Shown here: positions 10,524-22,307 of the stretch, in pieces
How positions within the stretch are numbered: position 1 is the first letter of the stretch
Layout of the letters: every line of letters starts with the position of its first letter
Assembly: GCF_030272615.1 (NCBI RefSeq)
Contig: NC_081411.1
Location: 833,828,136-833,892,135, forward strand
Reading direction: 5' to 3'
DNA length: 64,000 nucleotides
From: Cryptomeria japonica
Taxonomy: Eukaryota > Streptophyta > Pinopsida > Cupressales > Cupressaceae
The notes under the pieces: generated by a model
Told to the model about the DNA's origin: nothing
The model's database searches: none
The model's input: the letters and a program-made list of their open reading frames with translations, nothing else
Translations under genes and position numbers: made by a program

Positions 10524-12087
10524 TGTTGGCATATGTGCAGAGTTTGATGACATGATGATATTGTATGTTGTCATTGATGTCAATATGCTGAAGTATGAAC
10601 CAGTATATTGAAGTAAGCAAATTGGCAAGTGAACGAGTATGATAGTTCAAGTGAACCGGTATGATGTGAAAATTGAAGCGGTATGTTCAAGTGTGAACCG
10701 GTATGATGATGTGAACTGGTATATGCAAAAAGGTGAACTGGTATGTTGGAATGTGAATCGGTATATGCAAAGCTTGTATCGTGGTTTCATTTTATATGAC
10801 TACTGGTTGGTAGTCTCGGCTTCAGGGTTTCCGGTTGTTGCATTTCAAGTCTGTGAGATTCGACCGATGACATCCTATGATGGGTTAGCAGTGAAATGAA
10901 GACCAGATCATGTTGCCACGTCAGCCTTGTGTGCGTGAAGGATTTCCTTGAGGATATTGCATGAAGAAGATTGATCCTATCTACCTCGAGAATGTGCGAA
11001 GTATCAGTAAACGGTGGAGAATGCGTGATGGGTTATTAGCTTCCAGAAGCGACATAGAACAAATGATGGAGAACATCTTGAGATTTGTTCAAGACTGTTT
11101 TATTCAATGCAATGTGTTTGAATGATCAGGATTGGACCGACTGTATTGATAACTTAACTATTTAGGGTTTAGGGTTTATGCTACTGACCTATCTGTTTCC
11201 TATAAGGTCGATGATGATTTGCATTGTGAAGTTGTTGGCAAATGTTATGTGTGTATCCAAGTGAAGAGATACTTGATTCTTGCCAGACCAGAGAAGTGTG
11301 TTGATACCTACAGAGTGTGATTGTAGAAGAAAAGGAACTAAAGTGGATCTGTATTGACATTGAGTGTTGTTATCAGATCAATGTATTACCTGTTGACTTC
11401 TAACCATTTCAGCAGTTGGAAAATCCCTTAACCGGGTAGCTTTAACAGGCTTTGTGTAAATCCTTTAACATGGTGACACAAAATCATTGAGTTCTTCAAA
11501 TCCTCTTGCGAGGTAACCTTTAACAGGGTTCTAACCTTTAACCGAGTATTTAGCCATCCCTTAACCGGGTGATCCCTAGCAGGATCGGTTCCTAGCATAA
11601 CCTATTGTAAAGTCCTTAACCAGATTAGGCTCTTAATAGAGCGGACTTCAAAAGAGTTCAAAGAACAACTTGTGGGTATTCATCCCCACCGTGGTTTTTC
11701 CCAGTTGGGTTTCCATGTGAAAAATCAGTGTGTCATGTGTGATGCTTTTTCATGTGATGATTAGTGTTTTCTGTTAAGTGGTAAAGCATGTTGAACCAGT
11801 GGTCTTTATATTTCTATTGTATTACTTGTTTATGCATATGGGTGAAGTGGAAATGAGATATTAGGTGTGGTAAAGATCTAAGTGTTACCGGTTTATGTCT
11901 TTCACAGTCTCACTGTGTTTTACCGGTAGTGCCTTGATTTAGATCGGTGATACTGTTTACCAGTTAGTGTTGTCTTTGTAGTCAAAGTGGTTTAAGGAAG
12001 TTTTTGTCTATACTGATTCACCCCCCATCTCTATATCTGTTGAGTATTTACTATTGTTGAGTATTTATTATTGATCATTATTCATCA
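10524..12087 (+). repeat. 3' LTR of nested copia element
   Basis: Matches 4556-6103 throughout, with an extra GTATTTATTATTGA-like duplication just before its end (12048-12076). The TATTC duplication follows at 12088-12092. Confidence 0.9.
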
Positions 12088-12216
12088 TATTCCCTCTGCA
12101 AGCACTTTAGATTCTCCTACAGCCATAGACATATTTCATACATTATTACCACAGGAAATCCAAACCTCTTGTTTATCTAGAATATCTAATGTTGAGTCAG
12201 TTACTCAAATAGAGGT
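12088..12216 (+). pseudogene. Athila/Tat-like pol linker fragment between two insertions
   Basis: TATTC (12088-12092) is the copia target duplication. The following 124 bases stay open in the frame of LASTLDSPTAIDIF and continue the polyprotein linker that stops at 4555; the next piece is 20223-20456. They end in GAGGT (12212-12216), one base different from AAGGT (20218-20222) beyond the next insertion. Confidence 0.65.
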
Positions 12217-13374
12217 TGTTACTACTTATCAAATTGTCATTAGTTTCATATCCAAATTCATGCTATATTCTAGTTGGTTAGTATTACCGAATCATGCAGT
12301 CGGTACACACAGAGAAGTCGGTATGATCAGTCTAGTCAGTTACAGAAGAAAGCAGTCACAGAACACAGTATTCACCGAGCTGTTTACCGAGTAAAGTTTC
12401 ATGGCTACCGAGTGGTAAAGTTAACTCATTGAGTTGATATTCACCGAGTGAAAGGTTTTACCAGATACATTAAACCTGGACATGCACATGAAAACGTGTT
12501 ACAAGTTCGAGGCACATCTAACCATTTTTTCATTGGAAATTGCATTAGGAGATTGTGTATGATTACAAGGTCAATCTAACCAATGAGATATTTTGTTTAG
12601 TCATTCATTCGAAGAATCTTTTTGTAAGATCGAAGCAATGAATTAAATCACCGCTGTAAGAGATCTATTTATACAACATGATTCTAGGGTTAGAAAAAGG
12701 GAGTGCGTGTGTGTATGCATGAAGGAAAACTGTTACAGAGACACAGAGAGGTCACCGAGAAGGTTATTAGTGAACAATCAAAGAATAGAGTAAACAGAAG
12801 GGTTTACCGAGTTTCATTATGGGTTACCGAGGTATGCTACAATCTAGGTAATCTTATTCAGAGCACATAGAATCTGCTTTAGCATTTCAGATGTAAAGTT
12901 GCAGATATTTGTAATGATTTTATTGTAAAATTTGAAGTTGTAAGAGAAACCTTTAATAGGGTAAAAGCTCTAACCAAGTCTGTAAATTGTAAATCCTTTA
13001 ACCAGGTGCAACATTTATATAGTGTTGCAAAATCCTTTAGTAAGGTAGATCTAACTGATCTTGATACTCCTAACAGGGTAAGCTATATAGCTAAATGTAG
13101 CTCTAACCAAGCATTCTTTATTATTGCAGTAGTGAATTTGTGGGTGTCATCCCCATCGCAGTTTTTCTCTCCAACCAAGAGTTTCTGCGTGACCAAAATA
13201 TATGTGTTATGGAGTGAATCATGTATGATTGTTATCTGTTGATTTTAGTTTTATTTTATGTTACTGCACTTTTCTGTTTATGCATAACAGTAAGGTTATT
13301 ATCAAAGAAAAGTTTTGGAGTACTGATTCACCCCTCCCCTCTTAGTACATCAGCTTTCCATATTGGGCCTAACA
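12217..13374 (+). repeat. 5' LTR of the non-autonomous element
   Basis: Starts TGTTACTACTTATCAAATTG and ends GGGCCTAACA. It has recurrent ACCGAG/TACCGAGT words (12370-12840), a TTAAC-type array (12945-13080), and the C-rich stem TACTGATTCACCCC...TTAGTA near 13321-13347. The 3' copy differs by scattered transitions and a roughly 15-base gap near 12425. Confidence 0.88.
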
Positions 13375-13376
13375 AT

Positions 13377-13388
13377 TGGTATCAAAGC
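13377..13388 (+). other. Primer binding site, initiator-Met tRNA type
   Basis: TGGTATCAAAGC follows the 5' LTR by two bases. It differs by one base from the copia site TGGTATCAGAGC. Confidence 0.75.
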
Positions 13389-13436
13389 TTGAATCTTTGA
13401 AAAGGGTTTAACTACCTAAAGAGAAAGATCTTAGCA

Positions 13437-14789
13437 ATGGAAGGCTACAAACAATCTCAAAGGATTGTGCATCTTTGAGAAGAGCTGGATACTGCAAATC
13501 AAGTGATTGCAGACATGCAAAGGCAAATGCAAAAATCTCTGGAAGTAAGGAGAAGATTATCTGATGACTTGCAGGATTCTCAAGAGCTAGTGGAACAAAT
13601 CGAGACATCATCTGAGAATAGTATATCTGAAGAGACTGAAGAAATGATTGGAATGTTGAAAGAAAAGAACAAAGCATTGGCTGATCAACTAAAAGCAATG
13701 AAAAGAGAACATGAACATTTCAGTACATAGATGACTGAAAATCTAGATGCATTAAGGATAGCTGAGGATAAAGCAAGAGATCTACAAAGAGAGAAACAAC
13801 AACTTGAAGCTCTAGTATCTGATAAGGATGATGAAATCATAAGGTTAACTGGTATTCAACAAAATATGACAGATCAACTAGGTTATGCACATCATGAAGC
13901 AATTCTGAAGAATGATGAAAATCAATCATTGAAACTTGAAGTATCAAGGTTGACTGGTGAACTTGAAACTGAGAAGAAATCCAAAGAATCATTGGAGAAA
14001 AGTTATGAAGCATCAAATATGTTGGATGAGCAACTAAATACAAGAAGACTCTACAAAGATGGAGGACTCGGTTACAAAGGAAAAGAATCAACTGAGAAAG
14101 GAATTCATACCATCGAGAGAGGAGAATCATCAAAACAAGCTGGAAAAAGGAATAACATCAAAAGGAAGAAGCCTATTTGCTACTACTGTGGAAATCAAGG
14201 TCATATTGCCAACATATGCCAGATCAGAAAAGGTAAGCAATCAAATATCTCTAAGTCCAATGGATATTGTTACAATTGCAATAAATATGGTCACACACCT
14301 AATCAATGTAGGACAAAGTCTGTTAACAACTATCAGAAGGCAAAATTCAAAGGGTTTTGTAAAAACTGCAATAGATATGGACATAGTACCGAGAAGTGCT
14401 AGTTTAAGCAAAAGAACTACATGAAGTATCCACACCGAGCAAACACTGGAGGTTACCGAACTCACACTGATCCTTACCAACAATATGCAGCAGTACCATG
14501 GGATTACAATACAAGGATATGGTGTGAATGTTGTGGATGATATGGACATATAAGTGCCAACTGTTTTATAAGATTTGGAATGAACAACTGGAGATCATGG
14601 AGAAATCCTGGTATGACATGTTTTCATTGTCACAAAGCTGGACATTTAGCTGGAGATTGCAGAGATCAACTGAGAAGAGACATTGAAGAGATAAAAGAAA
14701 AATTCAAGATGATTTGGAAAAAGAAAGAAATTATGTCTGATGAAGAAAGCACCTTACCTACCGAGTTAGGTGCACCTATTTCAAATTAG
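13437..14789 (+). pseudogene. Coiled-coil protein with five CCHC zinc knuckles (Gag-like), degenerate
   Basis: One frame of about 450 codons runs from ATG 13437 to 14789 with four stops (about 13476, 13728, 14400, 14538). Residues 1-210 are Lys/Glu/Gln/Leu-rich and look like a long coiled coil. Five CX2CX4HX4C knuckles follow: CYYCGNQGHIANIC, CYNCNKYGHTPNQC, CKNCNRYGHSTEKC, CECCG(stop)YGHISANC and CFHCHKAGHLAGDC. Most plant Gags have one or two. I see no typical capsid motif before the coil. Zinc knuckles bind nucleic acid, so RNA packaging is a reasonable role. The C-terminus is acidic. Confidence 0.72.
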
Positions 14790-15313
14790 TCAACGAAAGG
14801 TATGAAGGGACTACATTCTTTAAAAGTTAAATCATAATAGTTCCTATTCTATTATGTACAAAATTCAGAATCTGCATAGTTAAGATGCAATTAGTCAGTT
14901 TATATACTATATAGGAAACCTGTCAAGTCAGTGTATATAGGAAACCTGTCAAGTCGCTTAATAAAGCAAAGTTGGGTACTTGGTGAAAACAAAAAAAAGA
15001 GTAAATCAGTAAAAGGTGAATTGAGTGCATTTAATATCTTGACCTAACTTGCACGGAGCCTGATAAGGTATTTTTGAGTACTTAAAAGTGTTTTCGCGGT
15101 CATTTTCATTCACCCAAGTTTTCGAGAAGCAAAGCATAGTGAATCAAAGCGATCAAACTTCATTCAGAGCGAATTTCGAGGTATTTACATCAATCTATTC
15201 ACACTGTTAAGTTGGTTTTCAATCTAGTCAAATTGCTATTGTCTATCGAGTGTGAAGCGTCAGTCGTTTGTAAACCCTAAGGATAACTTGTCAAATCTTA
15301 CCCAAAATCTACC
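14790..15313 (+). other. Spacer between the two ORFs of the non-autonomous element
   Basis: No ORF of note. A short direct duplication of TATAGGAAACCTGTCAAGTC occurs at about 14911-14930 and 14936-14955. The stretch just before ATG 15314 looks like a leader (ACCCTAAGG, TCAAATCTTACCCAAAATCTACC). Confidence 0.5.
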
Positions 15314-18300
15314 ATGGCGCCCAAGATCCAAAACCCTGTAGTTGTCCAAAATGTGGAGAAGCCCTCATTGAAATATTTTGTAACTCCTAAAGTTGCCTCA
15401 AAACTGGATGATAAAACTGCATTTTCACTCATCCCGGATCGAGTCTTGTTAGTGGAAGATGTCAGATTCTTTACCAAATGCTATGTTGAGGAACTCGGTC
15501 ATGTAGAGATTAGTAACACATATGATGAACTGTGCACTGATGGCAAACTAGATAGCAAATTTGAGCATATCAAAATCAAGGGATTAACTGAAGCCCTAGT
15601 CTATCCCCGTGTGTTCAAACCCCAGTGGGTTAAGTTTGTATTGAGCAGAGTACATGATGATTTCATGTGGCTACAAGAGCAACCGTTCAAGATCATGAAG
15701 GAAGTCATTCACCTGATCACCGGATATCCCATCTACGATCATGCTCGTGCACATAAAATGATATCACAAAAGGAGTTAATCAATCTAACTGGAGTAGAAT
15801 CTGATTACCGAGGACTAAAATTGAATAATGTCACTGATGCTAAACTAAAATTTGCAATCAGAGTTATTGGTTACTGTTTCTTCCAATCTTCAAGGGAAAA
15901 CAGTGTACCATGTGCTGTAGTGGACCTGGCCTACAAAATAGTGAAGAAGGGAATGAAAGTAGACTTATGTGAAGTGCTACTAAAGAACTTGTTTGAGAAT
16001 CTGAACACAATAAGGAAGCCGAAGAAGAACAACTCGACAAACACACTAAAGTTCGGTTCACTACTTGTATGTATGTTTTTCTATTTTAAGAAGTTCTTTC
16101 CCTCAGTCGGTAAAGTAGTATGGGAGCTACACTGACCTATCACCCATCAAATCAATGACTACATCAAGAAGTTAGGAGATAACTTAAATGATATCATGGA
16201 TGATTACTTCAGCAAATTCCAAGAGAAAATGCACAACAGGTACAGGATCCCACCATAGTTGGTCAAAAAATACAAGGACAATATATGTTTTGAAGTCAAC
16301 ACTGATTATTGCTATGTAAATGCTGTCGAACCAAGGACTCAATCATTGCAACCAATGGGTTATGAGATTGATTATGATATTACACAACAACAAATTGATG
16401 CCTATCTATCATTGCCAAGGAATGCAACTGAACTAAGGTATGGAACCTATGAAGAGGTGAAGGAGAAAGTAAAAATGAGCATTGTAGTTCCTAAGGCTAC
16501 AAGAAAAGCTACAAAGATGATAAAGGCTTTATCTGAGAAATTCGGAGAAGAATCCTCCTCTACACCTATCAAAGGTAATCTTGCCATTACCGAAGCGGAA
16601 TCAGAAGCAAAGGAGGCTGCAATAACATTAAGCACAGAGTTGCCAAAGGGTAAAGTTCTGAAAAGAAAGAAACAGGACATCACAAAGGCCCTACCGACTC
16701 CACCAACAAAGAGACCCAACACCAGAGCATCAGCTGCATCATCGAGTAAGAAACAAAAGATTGTTGCCGCTCCTAAGGTAACTAAAACTTATAAGAAATC
16801 TACTTAGAGACTCATTTTGGCAAAAGAGTCGAGTGATACAGAGTCTGATGATGCAAACAAATTCCAAATTGTGAAAAGCAAAAAGGTAAACATTCACAGT
16901 GTTGAAATTTTTTTGTGCCAATCTTAAAGAATACGGTGGATTTGCAGGATTCAGATATGTTAAGTATGAGACTAGGAATAATGATGAGAAATGACAGATT
17001 GAAGAAGCTGTCATATGTACACTTCTGAAGTTTCGGTTAGCACCATTAGAACTAGAAAAGTCACTTTCAAGTGAACTCTACTCACACATTGATAACATAT
17101 GGAAATATGCAATGGATTCAGAGAGACAAATAAGAGAAAGAAGTCTAGTCCATCTATTTCCTAACATGTCCATAGCTGAAATCAAGGAGCATCTGACCAC
17201 ATACAATTCAAAATTTCTTGTGAAACAAAGAGCCTTAAAATTGATGAATGGGTTATACATTGATGTGGAGAATGAGACTAAAGCCAAGTGGCAGGAGACA
17301 TTCAAACAAAAGGATGTCGATGAACAATCTCAAATTGAAATTGTTGATGTCATCGAGCATGATCCAGATGTCACCGAGCAAGGTCCAGACCCGGTTGACA
17401 CTATACAAATTGATGAAGATGTAATGGATGAAGCAACACTAGAGCAGGAAATGATTGAAGGCACTACTTATGCAAAACTTGTCTTTAGTGAATCTGTCTT
17501 AGAACAAGTTCAGCCTTATCCGCCGGTGAAGCCACCAGTCTCAACCGAAGCTCCCAAGGACACCGTGCAAGCTACCAAAGGCAACAAATCTGAAGCTGCA
17601 GGAGATACAAGTAACAAATCTGAAGCTGCAGGTGATACAACCAAAGATTAGACGTCTCAAGCACAGACAAGCACTGCAACTATTACAACTGAGACCCCTA
17701 GCACCAAGCCACCCAAAGACACTGCAACGGCTACAGGAATAGACCAAAGTGTTGCATCTACTGAGCAACCTACCGAGGGTCAGCAAGCCTAACAAGCACT
17801 TTTATTAGTGCCACAGACCAAAGGAAAAGAAAAGAAGGTGAGAAAGCATGGTTTTAAATTTGACTTATCTAAACCGATCATATTACCCAATATAGACATT
17901 TGCAAATTGAAAGGGCAAGAACTCACTGAATTCGGTGAACTATGCAAAGCAAATGCCGAACAGGAGAAGCAACTAGCTATACATAAAAAGAATAAAGTAC
18001 TTTAGAAGGTTAGGACACTACTCACTGAAATGCTACCATCAGCAACAGTGTCAACCAATGCAGCCATCCATATTCAGTTGGATGAACTCCTCAATCAGAT
18101 TGAAACATATGGAGTTGATGCATCTGAGTACTTAAGCAAGCTCAAGGATAAAGAGCTTACAACAAAAATGATAGAGGAAGTACAAAAATCAATTGCTGTT
18201 GGCAAGGTAAAACTTGTCAAATTCATTGCTGAGTTGTCCCCTCAACTCAAGCACATTCTTTATTTATTCCAGAAATTGTGTACATTTTCTTTATTTATTA

Positions 18301-18712
18301 AAGATATCAAAAATAAAACTAATGCAATTGATGAGAGATCACCGATCTCTCATCTAAGTTGACCACTGAGCCTAATTCAGTTCAGAACTTTTACAAAAAG
18401 CTAGAACAGCTCATGGCTCAATAGTTAGAACTGAGGAATGAAGAGCATAAAATCAAGATGGATATAATGACCCTTCAAACATTATTCCTTCCTCATCTCT
18501 CATCAGTACAGGAACAACTCAACCGAGCTACACGCTTATCAACTACACAAGAGGGAAGCACTCTTGATGGCTTGATATCACTATTATTTGATATTCAAGC
18601 ACAAAACTCATTAATGGAAAGTGTCAAGGACTCACTCTTAGTCGCCCTCACCAACGCCCGGACCAAGTATAAGACTATTTTTGATCAGTTATCGCCTCTG
18701 GATGGAAATTAA
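15314..18712 (+). pseudogene. Large accessory protein of unknown family in the non-autonomous element, degenerate
   Basis: ATG 15314 (context ACCATGG) opens a frame that reads through two stops (16133, 16256) to 16807, with a shift near 16900; it resumes in another frame at 17112-18358 and again at 18458-18712. Total is about 1130 codons. Residues 1-450 look globular, with FTKCYVEELGHVEISNTYDE, ALVYPRVFKPQWVKFVLSRV and ITGYPIYDHARAHKMI. Next comes a basic stretch (KGKVLKRKKQDI, KRPNTRA), an acidic/Pro-rich segment with a tandem repeat of NKSEAAGDT(S/T), and a Leu/Lys/Glu-rich probable coiled coil. I do not recognise the family. The layout (globular head, basic patch, acid linker, coil) recurs in the ORFs at 40224-43672 and 47780-49211. 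Confidence 0.62.
17583..17642 (+). repeat. 30-bp tandem repeat, two copies, in frame
   Basis: AACAAATCTGAAGCTGCAGG is repeated at 17583 and 17613 with two to three differences in the rest of the unit. It encodes NKSEAAGDTS / NKSEAAGDTT inside the acidic linker of the accessory protein. Confidence 0.85.
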
Positions 18713-19068
18713 GTTTTTAATGTTTGTCAAAAAGGGGGAGTAATATTATGATACTACAAAGAGGAAAGCCCAGCAAAGGGGGAGTAATTCCACATTTGGA
18801 GAGTAATACAGTTTTGTTAACACAATTTTGAGTATTGTATACAAGGGGAGTATACCGAGCAGAATATACAGAGCATTCAGAGCACACAAGTACATAACAG
18901 AACCAAACATGCAAAATTTAGAGTTATATACAGAATAATGATAAGGGGAGTATATCTGCATATACTATTTTTTTGACTATTGTATATATTGTCAAGTATA
19001 TAGTTTTTGAGTTATGACTTTGTAAGTAGTTTTTGTCAAACATCTCAACTAATGTCAAAAAGGGAGAT
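18713..19068 (+). other. 3' non-coding region with reiterated polypurine tracts
   Basis: AAAAAGGGGGAGT (about 18729), AAAGGGGGAGT (about 18776), AAGGGGAGTAT (about 18843), AAGGGGAGTAT (about 18940) and the tract AAAAAGGGAGAT abutting the 3' LTR (19057-19068). Several copies of a priming-like purine tract in 350 bases is more than one element needs. Confidence 0.65.
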
Positions 19069-20217
19069 TGTTACTACTTATCAAATTGCCATTAGTCTCA
19101 TATCCAAAGTCATACTATATTCTAGTTGGTTAGTATTACCGAATCATGCAATCAGTACACATAGAGAAGTCGGTATGAACAGTCTAGTCGGTTACAGAAG
19201 AAAGCAGTCACAGAACGCAGTATTCACCAAGCTGTTTACCGAGTAAAGTTTCATGGCTACCAAGTGGTAAAGTTAACTCACCGAGTGAAACGTTTTACCA
19301 AATACATTGAACCTGGACATGCACATGAAAACGTGTTACAAGATCGAGGCACATCTAACCATTTTTTCATTGGAAATTGCATTAGGAGATTGTGTATGAT
19401 TACAAGGTCAATCTAACCAATGAGATATTTTGTTTAGTCATTCATTCGAAGAATCTTTTTGTAAGATCGAAGCAATGAATTAAATCACCGCTGTAAGAGA
19501 TCTATTTATACAACATGATTGTAGGGTTAGAAAAAGGGAGTGTGTGTGTGTATGCATGAAGGAAGACTGTTATAGAGACACAGAGAGGTCACTGAGAAGG
19601 TTATCAGTGAACAATCGAAGAACAGAGTAAACAGAAGGGTTTACTGAGTTTCATTATGGGTTACCGAGGTATGCTACAAGCTAGGTAATCTTATTTAGAG
19701 CACATAAAATCTGCTTTAGCATTTCAGATGTAAAGTTGCAGATATTTTTAATTATTTTATTGTAAAATTTGAAGTTGTAAGAGAAACCTTTAATAGGGTA
19801 AAAGACTCTAACCAAGTCTATAAATTGTAAATTCTTTAACCAGGTGCAACATTTATATAGTGTTGCAAAATCCTTTAGTAAGGTAGATCTAACTGATCTT
19901 GATACTCCTAACAGGGTAAGCTATCAGAAATAGCTAAATGTAGCTCTAACCGAGCATTCTTTATTATTGCAGTAGTGAAATTGTGGGTGCCATCCCCACC
20001 ACAGTTTTTCTCTCTAACCAAGAGTTTCTGCATGACCAAAATATATGTGTTATGGAGTGAATCATGTATGATTGTTATCTGTTGATTTTAGTTTTGTTTT
20101 ATGTTACTGCACTATTCTGTTTATGCATAACAGTAAGGTTATTATCAAAGAAAAGTTTTGGAGTACTGATTCACCCCTCCCCTCTCAGTACACCATCTTT
20201 CCATATTGGGCCTAACA
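19069..20217 (+). repeat. 3' LTR of the non-autonomous element
   Basis: Matches 12217-13374. It ends GGGCCTAACA and is followed by AAGGT, the probable target duplication. Confidence 0.88.
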
Positions 20218-20456
20218 AAGGTTGCCCCAGGAAGGAATCTGAATGTCAATAATCAACTAACAACAGATCAAAGGTTGTCATCAATAGAATTACTCAAAGC
20301 CCAAAAACAAGCCTTCACATGGGATTATCATGACATGAAGGGATTAAATCCTATATTGTGTACCCATAGGATTTATATCAAAGAAGATTGTAAACCAATT
20401 AGACAACCTCAATGAAGGATTAATCCTGCCCTAAGGGAAATAGTTGAGGAACTTGT
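20218..20456 (+). pseudogene. Athila/Tat-like RT N-terminal fragment
   Basis: Continues the gypsy pol after the non-autonomous insertion. The segment around KAQKQAFTWDYHDMKGL and CTHRIYIKEDCKPIRQPQ is the classic lead-in to gypsy RT. A TGA follows at 20413. The next residues INPALREIVEEL are the RT start, and the frame then runs into foreign sequence at about 20457. Confidence 0.82.
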
Positions 20457-21867
20457 TGTTCACCAAATCTGGTTAACCCAAGTACACCTACAATCCTTCT
20501 ATGAAATGGCCAATTTCAGTCTATGAGACACATCAGGGCTTGGACAACATAACATAGGACCCTAATTGATCCTCCTACACTTCAGGTTTTGCTAGACCTA
20601 GGGGGGACACCCTTTTGATGCATGAAATTAACTCATTACAAACTTATGACAACATCAAACAACAAGCAGATAAATCATTTCACAAGCTCACAAGTTAGGA
20701 AACACTACAGATTGGCTAGATCTGTACAAACAGTAGGATGAAATAGAGCTTGGAAAGAATAGAACACAAACCCCTAAACATAAAGGGAAAAAAGTTTGTC
20801 TTTAAATTTTGTAAATTTGAAACTATCCCCAAATCTTTCAAAGACCAGTGCCTTGTTCATTGGGCAATAGAGTCACACACATAATTATAAATGTGAATCA
20901 TAGCTGCAAATTTGTTTTCCTTAAACAATATCCCTGCATCAATACCTTATACCAATGCATTACTCAATTCATTCACAAAATTATCTGATCTGGGACACAT
21001 CCCATTATTCATGACTGATTACAGAGTTTAAAACCTTCATTGAAGGATACCTACAAACAATCATACAATCTCCTTGAAATTCAAAAATTCTATCCTCCTT
21101 GAGGATTCAATTTATAATAATGAAATACATGCCTGAGACAATATTGTGTGGAATTTACTTATGCCTGACACAAGTATAACCTGCAACTAGAAATCCATCT
21201 TTAATATTGTAATGTAACTTCTATACCCTGCAAAGATCCATAGAATCTTACACATTTGGGTCAAGCAATTCAGAACTGGAAGCCATGAAAAATGGAGCCA
21301 CCCTCACAAAATTTTGGAATCATTACAATGAGAAGAAAATCAAAATAAGAAGGAGAGGGAAAAAGATTAGGTCTGCAATTGAAATTGCCAAGTGTCTCTT
21401 TTCCAATTGAATTTCAATCCCTTCCTCCTTCCCATGGAAACTGATCTCAAAATATCCCATATTTGTTAAAAAGAAAACTCCATAATTGTATTCCTCATCT
21501 CGAGAGCTTTCCAACCGTATATAATACTTGATATTTTGGGCAAAAATGGACCTCTGGGCGAATTAATCCTTCATATGTGCACATCATTTAAATTTTTGGA
21601 TTTTCTATATAGTTTTCAACTATATATTTAACTTGATTTTAACTTTGATTTTTCTCTAATTTTTGGCCTGATGCCCCACCACGTGGCAGTCTCTGATTCA
21701 TCGATAGGGTCCACTAGGTGCCACCTTGGATGACACCTCATCAATCCACCACCTCACTGCCTCATCACTGCCACATGTCTACTTGCTTGTCAGCCACATT
21801 ATCACCACCTCAGCAACACCTCAGTGCCACCTCAGCGGGACCTCCACCCAGACCTACCACCTGTCTT

Positions 21868-22140
21868 TCGCGATGGCTAATAGATGTGCATCTTCAGGCT
21901 CTGAAATCACGCGTGCCATTGGATCATCTTGAATCTGCATGCTCTTTAACCCTTCACCATTTCATGAAGCTTAACTAATGAGCATCTTCCTTTCACGAAA
22001 TCACGTCGACTGTTGGATCTCCTGAACGTGCTCGATCTTTAACTCTTTTCGTTGTTTCGTGAACCTTAACCGACATGCATCTTCCCTTCGCGAATCAACG
22101 CGCACCGTATATCTCCTGCAACTTGCTCACTGGTTAAGCC
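21868..22140. repeat. About 100-bp degenerate tandem repeat, roughly three copies
   Basis: Blocks sharing GCATCTTC...TTCGCGAAATCACG...TGGATC...CTTTAAC...TTTCGTGAA(G/C)CTTAAC recur at about 21868, 21980 and 22076. The third copy is partial. The block is more GC-rich than its surroundings. Confidence 0.55.
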
Positions 22141-22159
22141 ATCTGTTCTCTACAAAACT

Positions 22160-22270
22160 CGCCTGCCTCAGGATCTGTGCCTGCGTGGGGTCCACCTGGT
22201 CGCCACTTGTTAGCCTCCTCAATCGCCTCGAGATCCATGCCCACATGCATGGGGTCCACCTGGGCGCCCA
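22160..22270. repeat. About 63-bp degenerate duplication
   Basis: CCTC(A/G)(G)GATC...GCATGGGGTCCACCTGG-type blocks occur at about 22165-22203 and 22226-22264. A related GGGTCCACTAGGTGCCACC lies at 21707. Confidence 0.5.
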
Positions 22271-22280
22271 TCAGCACCTT

Positions 22281-22307
22281 GTGTCAAAAGCCTCAAGCTT
22301 TTGACAC
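22281..22307. other. Perfect hairpin, 11-bp arms and 5-nt loop
   Basis: GTGTCAAAAGC (22281-22291) and GCTTTTGACAC (22297-22307) are exact reverse complements around CTCAA. Confidence 0.85.

Larger units (their letters stand above)
4556..12087 (+). mobile_element. Nested Ty1/copia retrotransposon, full length but degenerate
   Basis: LTRs at 4556-6103 and 10524-12087, an initiator-Met-type primer site, gag with one CCHC knuckle, protease, integrase, RT and RNase H in copia order, and a polypurine tract. The perfect 5-bp duplication TATTC (4551-4555 and 12088-12092) fixes both ends. It sits inside the protease/RT linker of the gypsy element, so it is younger. Its pol is very close to the minus-strand copia at the right edge of the window, so both belong to one family (Tork-like lineage is my tentative guess). 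Confidence 0.92.
12217..20217 (+). mobile_element. Non-autonomous 8.0-kb LTR retrotransposon with multi-zinc-knuckle protein and large accessory ORF
   Basis: LTRs at 12217-13374 and 19069-20217, an initiator-Met-type primer site, a purine tract before the 3' LTR, and near-perfect 5-bp flanks (GAGGT/AAGGT). Between the LTRs there is a coiled-coil plus five-knuckle protein (13437-14789) and a long unknown protein (15314-18712), but no protease, RT, RNase H or integrase motif in any frame I read. It must have depended on another element. The LTRs share the TTAACCAGGT-like array and the C-rich stem with the copia elements here, which suggests a copia helper. It resembles the gag-only terminal-repeat elements in plan, but with an extra ORF. 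Confidence 0.8.
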
